NCBI GenBank assembly: GCA_030671985.1
Contig: DAOVHI010000017.1
Span: 1-15,051 of the forward strand
Direction of reading: 5' to 3'
DNA: 15,051 nt
From: a bacterium
GTDB taxonomy: Bacteria > JAHJDO01
The notes beneath the pieces are model-generated. The model worked only from the letters and a program-made list of their open reading frames with translations, searched no databases and had not been told where the DNA came from. The translations under genes were made by a program, and so were the position numbers. Within the stretch, counting starts at the first letter, position 1. Each line of letters begins with the position of its first letter. Below are positions 1 to 7,264 of the stretch, piece after piece.

Positions 1-651
1 GGGTCTTTTATTGTCGCTAACTGCATTTCGCTTTCCGAAAAAGCATTAGAAAGCGAGCTGTTTGGAGGGGAAAAGACAGGGAGGCTTGAGTTAGCTAATA
101 ACGGAACGCTCTTTCTTGATGAAGCCGGAGTGCTGTCCAAACAAGCTCAGGAAAAACTTCTCAAAGTGCTTGAGAAGAAGATATTCGAAAGAGAGGGAGG
201 AATAAAGACAGTAACTGTAGATGTAAGGATTATTGCCGCAACAAACAGAAACCTGACTATAGCCGTGAAAAAATTCGGATTTAGCAAGACTCTCTACAAC
301 AAATTGTCCGATTCCTACATAACTCTGCCATCACTGCTTGAGAGAAAAGAAGATATTCAACTTCTGGTTCAGTCTTTTATCCAGAAATTTTCTCAATCTA
401 CTGGAAAAAGAATTGACGGCATTTCGCATACTGCAATGAATGCACTCGTAAATTACGGCTGGCCCGGAAATGTGCGCGAACTCAGGAATATTGTTGAAAG
501 AACCGTTGTTCTTGAGGGAAGTTCTGTAATTGGACAAAAAAACCTGCCGTTTTATATTGCAACTTCTGAAGAACAAATATTTCAATCGAAAAATGCAGGC
601 GCGTATATTGAAATAAAAAAAGAAGTTGTTGACGACTTTAGGAAAGAGTAG
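1..651 (+). CDS. Sigma-54-activator-like AAA+ domain protein, degenerate, 5' partial
   Basis: The frame is open from the first base and gives 216 residues ending at TAG. It aligns by eye with the AAA+ core of NtrC-type enhancer-binding proteins, starting after Walker A. Visible parts: NC..L near residue 7, ELFGGEK at 19-25, Walker B GTLFLDE at 35-41, sensor I region IIAATNRNL at 77-85, LERKEDI at 113-119, and sensor II WPGNVREL at 154-161. Three expected elements are missing. The GAFTGA loop between ELFG.EK and GR.ELA is gone in frame (residues 19-32). The arginine-finger segment, normally FREDLYYRL, reads FSKTLYNKL (94-102). Only about 30 residues follow the AAA+ lid, so there is no Fis-type helix-turn-helix. 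It therefore probably cannot remodel sigma-54 polymerase or bind DNA through this end. It may regulate a sigma-70 promoter, scaffold a partner, or be decaying. lpxD follows 10 nt downstream. Family is clear; function is not. Confidence 0.85.
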   Translation, partial: GSFIVANCISLSEKALESELFGGEKTGRLELANNGTLFLDEAGVLSKQAQEKLLKVLEKKIFEREGGIKTVTVDVRIIAATNRNLTIAVKKFGFSKTLYNKLSDSYITLPSLLERKEDIQLLVQSFIQKFSQSTGKRIDGISHTAMNALVNYGWPGNVRELRNIVERTVVLEGSSVIGQKNLPFYIATSEEQIFQSKNAGAYIEIKKEVVDDFRKE

Positions 652-661
652 AATACAGCCC

Positions 662-1654
662 ATGAGCAATATATTAAACATGACCCTTGCACAAATTGCC
701 CGTCTTATAGATGGAAAAGTTGAAGGTGATCCCGGCATGGTTATAAGCGGAATTTCGGGTATAAAAGAAGCAAAAAAAGGCGACATAACATTTTTAGCAA
801 ATGCCCGTTATTGTTCTCTATTGAAAACCACCAAAGCCTCGGCAATTATTATTGATAAAAAAGCGGATAAAAATGGGAGACCTGTAATACGTACGGACAA
901 TCCGTATATTGGGTTTGTTAAGATAATGGAATATCTGCAAATAAACAAGGAAATGCCTTTGCCGGGAATTCATAAGACCGCTGTTATAGGCAAGAACACT
1001 AAACTTGGGAAGAACATCACTATAGAGGCACATGTTGTTTTAGGCAATGATGTACAAATAGGAGACAATACACTGATTCACGCAAACGTAAGCGTAAGAG
1101 AAAGGGTAATAATAGGCAGTAATGTAATAATTCATAACGGCGCAGTGATTGGAAGTGATGGATTTGGCTTTACGCCGATAAAGGGAGTTTTTCATAAGAA
1201 AGTTCCACAACTTGGCACAGTGGTTGTTGAAGACGATGTGGAGATCGGAGCTAATGTTACTATTGACAGAGCCACAACCGGAAGAACGAGAATCGGCAAA
1301 GGGACTAAAATCGACAATCTTGTTCAAATTGCACACAATGTAGAAATTGGTGAGCATTGTGTGATTGTTGCTCAGGTTGGTATATCAGGATCTACAACAT
1401 TGGGAAATAAAGTCACCATTGCAGGACAGGTCGGACTTGCAGGACATATAAAAATCGGCGACAATACAATAATAACTGCCAAATCGGCAGCAACTAAAGA
1501 CATCGGTCCAAATATGTGCGTATCCGGTTATCCCGCTATACCGCTCAAAGAAGAGCAAAAGATTAAAGCATATCGTCACCGTCTGCCGGAAATGCACAAG
1601 ACCATTCAGGAGCTTTCTCGAAAAATAAGAGCCTTAGAGAAAAAACTTGGTTAA
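662..1654 (+). CDS. lpxD: UDP-3-O-acylglucosamine N-acyltransferase LpxD
   Basis: LpxD transfers a hydroxyacyl chain from acyl-ACP to the 2-amine of UDP-3-O-acylglucosamine, the third step of lipid A synthesis, in the cytoplasm. The 330-residue product has the LpxD layout. An N-terminal uridine-binding domain runs to about residue 95 and contains GDITFLAN. A left-handed beta-helix of isoleucine/valine-rich hexapeptides follows, with HNGAVIGSDGFGF and QIAHNVEIGEH. His225 in the latter matches the catalytic histidine. The C-terminal helix ends in a charged KIRALEKKLG. I chose ATG at 662. A longer TTG start at 626 would overlap the previous gene and adds residues unlike the family. ATG at 680 (MTLAQIARL) is an alternative. 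The Shine-Dalgarno is weak, so coupling to the upstream gene is likely. It shows that the organism has an outer membrane with lipid A. mutL starts 3 nt after the stop. Confidence 0.95.
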   Translation: MSNILNMTLAQIARLIDGKVEGDPGMVISGISGIKEAKKGDITFLANARYCSLLKTTKASAIIIDKKADKNGRPVIRTDNPYIGFVKIMEYLQINKEMPLPGIHKTAVIGKNTKLGKNITIEAHVVLGNDVQIGDNTLIHANVSVRERVIIGSNVIIHNGAVIGSDGFGFTPIKGVFHKKVPQLGTVVVEDDVEIGANVTIDRATTGRTRIGKGTKIDNLVQIAHNVEIGEHCVIVAQVGISGSTTLGNKVTIAGQVGLAGHIKIGDNTIITAKSAATKDIGPNMCVSGYPAIPLKEEQKIKAYRHRLPEMHKTIQELSRKIRALEKKLG

Positions 1655-1657
1655 TTA

Positions 1658-3376
1658 ATGGGTCTTAATTTAATTAAAATCCTTCCCGAACATGTTTCTA
1701 ACAAAATTGCAGCAGGCGAAATTGTCTTAAGGCCTGCATCGGTAGTAAAAGAACTTGTAGAAAATTCCATAGATGCCGAAGCAACAAGAATCACAATAAA
1801 TATCAAAGCCGGCGGGCAAAAACTAATAGAGGTAACAGATAACGGCATAGGCATGAACTCTGATGACGCTGTGCTTGCTTTAGAACGTTTTTCCACAAGC
1901 AAAATTAGAAACGCAGACGATATCTTTCAAATAAATACGCTCGGGTTTAGAGGCGAAGCTTTACCCAGTATAGCTTCAGTTTCAAAGTTGGAACTTATAA
2001 CCAAATCCAAAGACAAGCATTTAGGTTTTCTCATAAAAACAGTTGGCGGAAGAATAGAAAAATCTCAAGTAACAGGTTGTGCCGATGGAACGACAGTAAG
2101 AGTTGAAGACCTATTTTTTAACACACTTCCAAGACGCAAGTTCCTGAAATCGGAATCAACAGAAATGTCACATATCCTGAATGTGGTAACATTCGAAGCT
2201 CTTGTCAAGCCAGATATATACTTTAAACTTGTTCGTGATAGACGTGAACTCATTAATATAGTACCGTCTCATAATCTCTTAAAAAGGATAACATCTCTTT
2301 TTGGAGAACAGGTTTCAAACAATCTGCTGCCAATACAAGGCGGAAACGACCTTTTAAATATCTATGGATTTGTTTCCAAACCTGAAGAAACACGCGCCAA
2401 CAGAAATAGCCAATTGATATTCATAAATAAACGCTGTGCCGGTAATAAATCCATATCTCACAGCATATACGAAGCCTATCACACACTGATGCCAAGAGGC
2501 AGATTTCCGGTGGTATTTATTTTTATAGATACTCCGCCTGCCGCTATTGATGTGAATATTCATCCAACAAAAGATGAAGTAAAATTTTTCAAAGAGAATC
2601 TTGTGCATACACTTGTTAAAGAAGCAATAAGCCAGGCTTTAAATAGTTCTGATTTGAGTCATGGACTTTTCGCTCTGGAACATGAAGTTGCTAAAACAGA
2701 ACAGGAACACGAAATTAAAGAAGCAATAGGCAGGTATATGGCTAAACAAAAACCGCACGAACAAGTATCTGAATTGGATTTCTTAAAGGCAAACAAAACC
2801 AGCATTTCTCCAAAATATATACAGGTTTTTGAAACATATATAATTGCTCAGCTTGATGAATATGTTGTAATTATTGATCAACACGCTGCCCATGAACGTA
2901 TCGTTTATGAGAAATTGATCAAAGCTCACTCGCTTTCCAGGATAGAATCACAGGGACTTTTAATTGACGCAACGCTTGATCTCAGCTATAGACAGACATT
3001 AATACTTGAGAAATATTTAGACTATTTTAAATCCCTTGGTTTCCAGATAGAACCTTTTGGGAAAAACGCTTTCAGTATACACTCAATACCGGCAATCTTA
3101 AAAAAGGCTGACCCTGCGCGGGTGATTTCCGATGTTTTGGATGAGATTATAGAGAGCGAAAAAGCTAAAACCATAGAAGATATAACCGAAGAATTAATAA
3201 AGTTAATAGCATGTCATACTGCAATCAGGGCCGGCGCTAAACTTCAGAAAGAAGAAGCAGAATCACTTCTTCATCAGCTTTTCAATATGCAAAACCCTTA
3301 CACGTGTCCTCATGGAAGACCCACAATGATCAAGCTGACAAAACACGAATTAGAAAAAAAATTTAAGAGAACTTAG
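1658..3376 (+). CDS. mutL: DNA mismatch repair protein MutL (endonuclease type)
   Basis: MutL couples mismatch recognition by MutS to strand incision. The 572-residue protein has a GHKL ATPase domain at the N terminus: ELVENSIDA at 32-40 (Glu32 and Asn36 for ATP hydrolysis and Mg), DNGIGM at 61-66, STSKI at 79-83 and TLGFRGEAL at 94-102, then DGTTVRVEDLFFNTLPRRK. The C-terminal dimerisation domain carries DQHAAHERIVYEK from about residue 407, matching the metal-binding motif DQHA(X)2E(X)4E of nicking MutL. ACHTAIRAG near 518 and CPHGRPT at 550-556 complete the zinc/metal site. By family knowledge this predicts a MutL that nicks DNA itself, as in bacteria lacking MutH, not the E. coli type. 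The linker is short. It sits between lpxD and yicC in the same direction; usual companions such as mutS or miaA are not in view. Confidence 0.97.
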   Translation: MGLNLIKILPEHVSNKIAAGEIVLRPASVVKELVENSIDAEATRITINIKAGGQKLIEVTDNGIGMNSDDAVLALERFSTSKIRNADDIFQINTLGFRGEALPSIASVSKLELITKSKDKHLGFLIKTVGGRIEKSQVTGCADGTTVRVEDLFFNTLPRRKFLKSESTEMSHILNVVTFEALVKPDIYFKLVRDRRELINIVPSHNLLKRITSLFGEQVSNNLLPIQGGNDLLNIYGFVSKPEETRANRNSQLIFINKRCAGNKSISHSIYEAYHTLMPRGRFPVVFIFIDTPPAAIDVNIHPTKDEVKFFKENLVHTLVKEAISQALNSSDLSHGLFALEHEVAKTEQEHEIKEAIGRYMAKQKPHEQVSELDFLKANKTSISPKYIQVFETYIIAQLDEYVVIIDQHAAHERIVYEKLIKAHSLSRIESQGLLIDATLDLSYRQTLILEKYLDYFKSLGFQIEPFGKNAFSIHSIPAILKKADPARVISDVLDEIIESEKAKTIEDITEELIKLIACHTAIRAGAKLQKEEAESLLHQLFNMQNPYTCPHGRPTMIKLTKHELEKKFKRT

Positions 3377-3388
3377 TGAGGTAATGAA

Positions 3389-4285
3389 ATGTTACATAGC
3401 ATGACAGGATTTGGAAGCGCGGAAGTACGTTCTGAGTTTGGATACTTCCTAATAGAGATACAAGGCCTGAATTCCCGATTTTGCGATATTGTTGTAAAAC
3501 TTCCCGGTGAACTCTCAATGTTCGAGATAAAACTAAGAAAACTAATTGAAAAAAAACTTGTTCGCGGAAGAATTAGTTTTTTTCTTAAATGGACTAAGCC
3601 TGATGATTTCCAATTTCCTCATATTAATAAGACGCTGGCAAAAACCTACTCTGACAGATTAAAGTTATTAAAAAAAGAACTTAAATTAACAGGGGCGATA
3701 GATGTTCAGACACTGGTGCGTTTTGACGGTGTTATGTATACCGAAAACACAAAAATAAAAGAAAAGAAAGTATGGTCTGATTTAGAAAAGGGCATTAATC
3801 GTGCTTTAAATAGCGTTAGCCGGATGCGGATGAAAGAGGGCGCACTGCTTCAAAAAAGCATAATAAAATATGTAAACAGTATAAAAAGAAGCATTAAAAA
3901 AATAGAAAGCAGACAGCCAATTGTGCTTAGAAAATCCAGAGAAAAACTAGTTAAAAACATGAAAGAAACATTAAAGGGCGCAAATATAGGCGCGTTAGGA
4001 ACAATAGATAAGGAGAAGCTTCTGTCCCGACTGCCAATATATAATACTAATTGCTTGGACATTTCCGAAGAGATTACACGAATAGAAAGTCACATACATC
4101 AGTTTTTAAGTCTGGTTAATTCTGCTAAAATGGCTGGAAGGAATCTAGATTTTATAGTTCAGGAACTCAACAGAGAAATAAATACACTGGGCTCAAAAAC
4201 GAATGACGTAATTATTGCCAGAGAGGCTATAACAATAAAAAATAACCTGGAAAAAATAAAGGAGCAGATACAAAATGTCCTCTAA
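3389..4285 (+). CDS. yicC: YicC/YloC family endoribonuclease
   Basis: The 298-residue product shows both family signatures: SMTGFGSAE at residues 4-12, and near the C terminus GRNLDFIVQELNREIN followed by TLGSK and the final amphipathic helix ending KIKEQIQNVL. The middle is lysine-rich and helical. The family was long called stress-induced protein YicC and is now annotated as an endoribonuclease acting on RNA in the cytoplasm. The physiological target here is unknown. The start is ATG at 3389 with GAGG about 8 nt upstream, 12 nt after the mutL stop. The last 11 nt overlap the gmk start. The yicC-gmk pairing is conserved in many bacteria, which supports both calls. Confidence 0.93.
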   Translation: MLHSMTGFGSAEVRSEFGYFLIEIQGLNSRFCDIVVKLPGELSMFEIKLRKLIEKKLVRGRISFFLKWTKPDDFQFPHINKTLAKTYSDRLKLLKKELKLTGAIDVQTLVRFDGVMYTENTKIKEKKVWSDLEKGINRALNSVSRMRMKEGALLQKSIIKYVNSIKRSIKKIESRQPIVLRKSREKLVKNMKETLKGANIGALGTIDKEKLLSRLPIYNTNCLDISEEITRIESHIHQFLSLVNSAKMAGRNLDFIVQELNREINTLGSKTNDVIIAREAITIKNNLEKIKEQIQNVL

Positions 4286-4856
4286 AAAGGGCTTATTAAT
4301 TGTTATATCCGGTCCTTCCGGAGTGGGAAAAACCACTTTAAGACAAAAGTTATTAATCAAATATCCCGAAATGAACTACGCTGTATCTGTTACAACAAGA
4401 AGACCGCGAAAATCTGAAGTCAATGGACATGATTATGTGTTCGTATGTATGGAAAAGTTTAAGAAGGATATTAAAAAAGGAGTATTTGCAGAATGGGCTA
4501 AAGTAGGAGAAAACCTTTACGGAACTTCAAGGATTTTTATAGAAAATGCTATTAATTCCGGCTCTGATGTTCTCCTAGATATAGACGTTCAAGGCGCAGC
4601 TCAACTTAGGAAACTTTATCATGAGAAAGGAGTTTTTGTTTTCATAAAGCCGCCTTCCTTTGATACATTGAGAAGCAGATTAAACTTGAGAAAAACTGAT
4701 TCTGAGCAAGAAATAAATGCAAGACTTACACTCGCAAAAAAAGAAATCAAAGAGTGCAATAATTATAATTATACACTGGTAAACAAAGATATAGACAAAA
4801 CATTAGAAGACCTATATTGCATAATTAACTCCGAAAAGCACAATAAGATGAATTGA
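4275..4856 (+). CDS. gmk: Guanylate kinase
   Basis: Gmk phosphorylates GMP to GDP with ATP, supplying GTP, dGTP and (p)ppGpp precursors. The 193-residue protein carries P-loop GPSGVGKTT at 13-21, the GMP-binding segment TTRRPR at 40-45 followed by EVNGHDY, and DVLLDIDVQGAAQLRKL near 95-110. The C-terminal helix with INARLTLAKKEI is as expected for the lid and closing region. Length is slightly below the usual 200-210. The start ATG lies inside the end of yicC and is preceded by AAAGGAG at a good distance, so the overlap is real and allows translational coupling. rpoZ, which often follows gmk, is absent. The next gene is convergent rplT. Confidence 0.96.
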   Translation: MSSKKGLLIVISGPSGVGKTTLRQKLLIKYPEMNYAVSVTTRRPRKSEVNGHDYVFVCMEKFKKDIKKGVFAEWAKVGENLYGTSRIFIENAINSGSDVLLDIDVQGAAQLRKLYHEKGVFVFIKPPSFDTLRSRLNLRKTDSEQEINARLTLAKKEIKECNNYNYTLVNKDIDKTLEDLYCIINSEKHNKMN

Positions 4857-4867
4857 AAAACGGGAAT

Positions 4868-4896
4868 AAAAAAATAGAATAAAGTGCTATTTTTTT
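4868..4896. terminator. AT-rich inverted repeat between convergent gmk and rplT, possible bidirectional terminator
   Basis: Perfect 10-bp inverted repeat: AAAAAAATAG at 4868-4877 and CTATTTTTTT at 4887-4896, with a 9-nt loop. On either strand the hairpin places a U-run in the descending arm. The right arm includes the rplT stop codon. The stem has only two G-C pairs, so it would be weak, but its position in the convergent junction fits a shared terminator. Strength is uncertain. Confidence 0.45.
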
Positions 4897-5249
4897 ACCA
4901 AATGTTTTTTTGAAACTTCTACCAGTTGCCCAAACGCTGTTGGATTTGTTATTGCCAGATCAGCCAGAATCTTTCTATTTAATTCTACTTTTGCTCTTAT
5001 AAGTCCATTTATAAAAGCACTGTAAGATAATTTATACGGTCTTACCGCTGCATTTATCCGCACAATCCATAAACGCCTAAAATCTCTTTTTCTTACTTTG
5101 CGATCTCTGTACGCATAAACAAGTCCTCTTTCAACGGTCTCTCTCGCAGTTCTATAATTCTTGCTCCGCCTCCCCCAATACCCCTTTGCCATTTTAAGAA
5201 ATTTTTTGTGTCTTCTTTTGGAGGCAACAGCTCCTTTTACTCTACTCAT
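4887..5249 (-). CDS. rplT: 50S ribosomal protein L20
   Basis: L20 binds 23S rRNA early in large-subunit assembly. The 120-residue product is full length, with the family start [15 protein letters not shown], then [16 protein letters not shown] and [12 protein letters not shown], and the globular end containing SYSAFINGL and DLAITNP. It is the last gene of the rpsO-infC-rpmI-rplT run. AGGAG lies a few bases before the ATG, and only 1 nt separates it from the rpmI stop. In E. coli and Bacillus L20 represses this operon translationally. I saw no obvious L20 operator here but could not fold the leader. Confidence 0.98.
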   Translation of the reverse strand: MSRVKGAVASKRRHKKFLKMAKGYWGRRSKNYRTARETVERGLVYAYRDRKVRKRDFRRLWIVRINAAVRPYKLSYSAFINGLIRAKVELNRKILADLAITNPTAFGQLVEVSKKHLVKK

Positions 5250-5250
5250 A

Positions 5251-5445
5251 CTATACTCCTAAAAGCTTCTTTATCCTTTTGTGATCCCCTTTAGCTAGAA
5301 GGGTAGAACTCCGTAAATTTCTCTTTCTTTTTGTGGTTTTTTTAGTCAAAATATGACTGGCATATGCTTTCCTTCGCTTTATCTTTCCTTTTCCAGTCAG
5401 TTTAAACCTCTTTGCAGCACCACGATGTGTCTTTAATTTTGGCAT
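5251..5445 (-). CDS. rpmI: 50S ribosomal protein L35
   Basis: The 64-residue basic protein matches L35: [26 protein letters not shown] at the start (residues 2-27) and [12 protein letters not shown] at the end. Length is typical. It lies between infC and rplT in the conserved order. Its ATG is 7 nt from the infC stop, and its GAGGA Shine-Dalgarno overlaps the end of infC, so translation is likely coupled. Confidence 0.98.
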   Translation of the reverse strand: MPKLKTHRGAAKRFKLTGKGKIKRRKAYASHILTKKTTKRKRNLRSSTLLAKGDHKRIKKLLGV

Positions 5446-5452
5446 ATAATCC

Positions 5453-5983
5453 TCATTGCTTTTTTCCCGTATGCCCTTTTGGGCTTAACACCATAACCAT
5501 AATTCTCTTACCAAGCGCAGAAATAGGCTGATCTACATCTGCCTGTCCGGACACATCCCCTGCAACTCGCTCAAGTATTTGCCTGCCAATCTCCTTGTGA
5601 GACATTTCTCTGCCACGAAACATGAGTGTTATTTTAGCCTTATTCCCGTCTTCAAGAAATTCCTTAACATGTCTCAACTTTACTTGATAATCGTTTTCTT
5701 CTATATTCGGTCTAAATTTAATTTCCTTTAATTCTACGGTCTTCTGTTTTTTACGAGCTTCCTTTTTCCGCCTTATCTGCTCATATCTATACTTGTCATA
5801 ATCCATTATACGACAAACCGGCGGAGAAGACTGAGAAGATACCTGCACTAGATCGAAACCTTTTTCCTCTGCAATTCTCAAGGCATCCTCAATATCTAAG
5901 ATACCAAGCTGTTCTTTGTCTAACCCAACTAACCTTACCTGCTTTGCCCGTATTCTCCGATTTACTTCAGCAAACTTCTTTAT
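5453..5983 (-). CDS. infC: Translation initiation factor IF-3, predicted AUA start
   Basis: IF-3 binds the 30S subunit, blocks premature 50S joining and rejects non-standard start codons. From the proposed start the protein is 176 residues, normal for the family. The N domain has [13 protein letters not shown] (8-20), [16 protein letters not shown], and [15 protein letters not shown] near 54-68. A lysine-rich linker follows, then the C domain with KEIKFRPNI and [19 protein letters not shown]. No ATG, GTG or TTG occurs in frame between the TAG at 5987-5989 and a TTG at 5881, which would cut into the conserved N domain. An ATA codon at 5981-5983 lies 7 nt from a perfect AAGGAG, so I place the start there. 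E. coli infC begins with AUU, which allows IF-3 to repress its own translation; the same logic probably holds here. Identity is certain; the start is strongly supported inference. Confidence 0.93.
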   Translation of the reverse strand: MKKFAEVNRRIRAKQVRLVGLDKEQLGILDIEDALRIAEEKGFDLVQVSSQSSPPVCRIMDYDKYRYEQIRRKKEARKKQKTVELKEIKFRPNIEENDYQVKLRHVKEFLEDGNKAKITLMFRGREMSHKEIGRQILERVAGDVSGQADVDQPISALGKRIMVMVLSPKGHTGKKQ

Positions 5984-6007
5984 TTGCTAACTCCTTCTTT
6001 GTTCCAT
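5981..6007 (-). promoter_or_regulatory. infC translation-initiation region: mini-ORF, Shine-Dalgarno and rare AUA start
   Basis: Read on the minus strand, the rpsO stop TAA overlaps an ATG (TAATG, ATG at 6005-6007). That ATG opens a six-codon frame, MEQRRS, closed by TAG at 5987-5989. It is in the same frame as infC. The Shine-Dalgarno AAGGAG at 5991-5996 lies inside the mini-ORF, and a 7-nt spacer leads to ATA at 5981-5983. The arrangement suggests reinitiation or occupancy control of infC in addition to start-codon discrimination by IF-3. Confidence 0.6.
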
Positions 6008-6276
6008 TATTTACGAAGATTTAATTTACTAATAACCGCCAAGTACCTTTCTGCATTTTTCTTCTTAAGATAATTCAACAAGCGTCTCCGTCTTCCCACA
6101 AGCTTCAACAGCCCGCGCCTTGAATTATGATCTTTTTTAAAACTTAAAAAATGCCTCGTTAGATTATTAATTCTTCCTGTCGTTAAGGCAATCTGAACCT
6201 CAGGGGATCCGGTATCGCTTTTATGCGCCCTAAACTTTTCTATGACTTCTTTTCTCTCATCCGCAGTTACTGCCAC
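6007..6276 (-). CDS. rpsO: 30S ribosomal protein S15
   Basis: S15 binds the central domain of 16S rRNA and organises the 30S platform. Signatures are [43 protein letters not shown] and a typical end KLNLRK. I chose GTG at 6274-6276. It gives exactly the usual 89 residues beginning (M)[14 protein letters not shown], and AAAGGA stands 6 nt upstream. A longer reading from ATG at 6304-6306 (99 residues) overlaps the ribF stop as ATGA but has no Shine-Dalgarno and adds ten non-conserved residues. S15 often represses its own mRNA; no specific leader structure is evident. ribF is upstream and infC downstream. Confidence 0.96.
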   Translation of the reverse strand: MAVTADERKEVIEKFRAHKSDTGSPEVQIALTTGRINNLTRHFLSFKKDHNSRRGLLKLVGRRRRLLNYLKKKNAERYLAVISKLNLRK

Positions 6277-6302
6277 TTTCAATCCTTTCTGTAAACTTGC
6301 AC

Positions 6303-7262
6303 TCATGCGTTGGATTGTAGCATAGCAGTGTTCGCATGTAAAGCTTTTTTTAAAATCTTTCTTGCTTGGGTTGCATCACAAATTATTTGCTTTTTTGCGT
6401 CCTGTCTGCAACAAAATTTGCGTCTATCTCGTAATTTTTCTATAAAAAACACCTCTATGGTTTTTCCATAAAGGTCTGTTTTTATATCAAAGATATATAC
6501 TTCCAAAAAAAACTTGCTCTTCTGTTTTCTTGCATCCAGTACAGCTTTGCAGACCAAGCGTTTATTGTTTATATGCATTATGGTGTATGCCGCATATACT
6601 CCATCCGGCGGGGTTGCTTCGCTATCACAATATATATTAGCTGTAGGGAAATCTATATCTCTGGAAATCCCATGACCCTTTGATACGCTCCCCATTACCG
6701 AATACCTGCGTCCAAGCAATTCGGCCGTCTTGTCCAGATTGCCCTCCCTAATATACTTTCGGACTTTGGTGCTGCTAACAACTTCGCCTGAAATTTTCAC
6801 AGGCTTTATAATCTCAACACTAAAATTGTTTTTCTCGCCCATTTGTTTTAGCAGTTTTGCGCATCCCTGCTGTCCGACACCGAATCTATAGTTGAAACCT
6901 ACAAATATTTTTCGAACATAAATATAGTTACACAAAACTTCTGATACAAACTCTTCGGACTTCATATTTGCAATTGAAGCAAAATCAATAGAGACGCAGA
7001 CATCTACACCTGTTTTTTCAATAAGTTTTATCTTGTGCTCTTCCGATGTAAGCAACAAATCCGTTACTTCCGGCTTCAATACCTTAACAGGATGCGGCGT
7101 AAATGTTAGAATAATACTTGTTCCATTAATTCTTCCTGCTTCCCCTATAACTCTATCAATAATTTTCTTATGCCCAATGTGCATGCCGTCAAAATTCCCC
7201 ATTGCCAGCACTGCGCGTGGATATCTGCGCTTTAACGGAACTAGTTTTTTTATAATATCCAT
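6303..7262 (-). CDS. ribF: Bifunctional riboflavin kinase / FAD synthetase RibF
   Basis: RibF converts riboflavin to FMN and then FAD. The 319-residue protein has both modules. The N-terminal FAD synthetase (nucleotidyltransferase fold) shows [13 protein letters not shown] at 21-33, [10 protein letters not shown] at 53-62, GFNYRFG at 122-128 and SSTKVRKYI at 163-171. The C-terminal riboflavin kinase shows [15 protein letters not shown] from 185, DFPTANI at 204-210 (the Mg-ATP PTAN motif), PPDGVYAAY, and LEVYIFD with DLYGK. The segment usually reading NIGTRPTF is replaced by VLDARKQK, and the residue before FPTAN is Asp instead of Gly, so kinase activity may be altered. The start is 2 nt after the truB stop with no clear Shine-Dalgarno, suggesting coupling. 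truB-ribF-rpsO is a common bacterial order. Confidence 0.94.
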   Translation of the reverse strand: MDIIKKLVPLKRRYPRAVLAMGNFDGMHIGHKKIIDRVIGEAGRINGTSIILTFTPHPVKVLKPEVTDLLLTSEEHKIKLIEKTGVDVCVSIDFASIANMKSEEFVSEVLCNYIYVRKIFVGFNYRFGVGQQGCAKLLKQMGEKNNFSVEIIKPVKISGEVVSSTKVRKYIREGNLDKTAELLGRRYSVMGSVSKGHGISRDIDFPTANIYCDSEATPPDGVYAAYTIMHINNKRLVCKAVLDARKQKSKFFLEVYIFDIKTDLYGKTIEVFFIEKLRDRRKFCCRQDAKKQIICDATQARKILKKALHANTAMLQSNA

Positions 7263-7264
7263 AG

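Noticed and set aside
55-96. Loss of the GAFTGA loop as a sequencing or assembly error
   Set aside because: The frame stays open on both sides, and independent substitutions occur in the arginine-finger segment, so a single error does not explain the divergence.
331-786. A 151-codon minus-strand open frame opposite the AAA+ gene and lpxD
   Set aside because: It is a shadow of two well-supported plus-strand genes, with no start signal and unlikely composition.
5879-5989. TTG at 5879-5881 as the infC start, or read-through of the TAG at 5987-5989 from the ATG at 6005-6007
   Set aside because: The TTG would remove the conserved [11 protein letters not shown] segment, which is clearly encoded upstream. 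Read-through is possible but needs a suppressor, while the Shine-Dalgarno spacing fits ATA directly.
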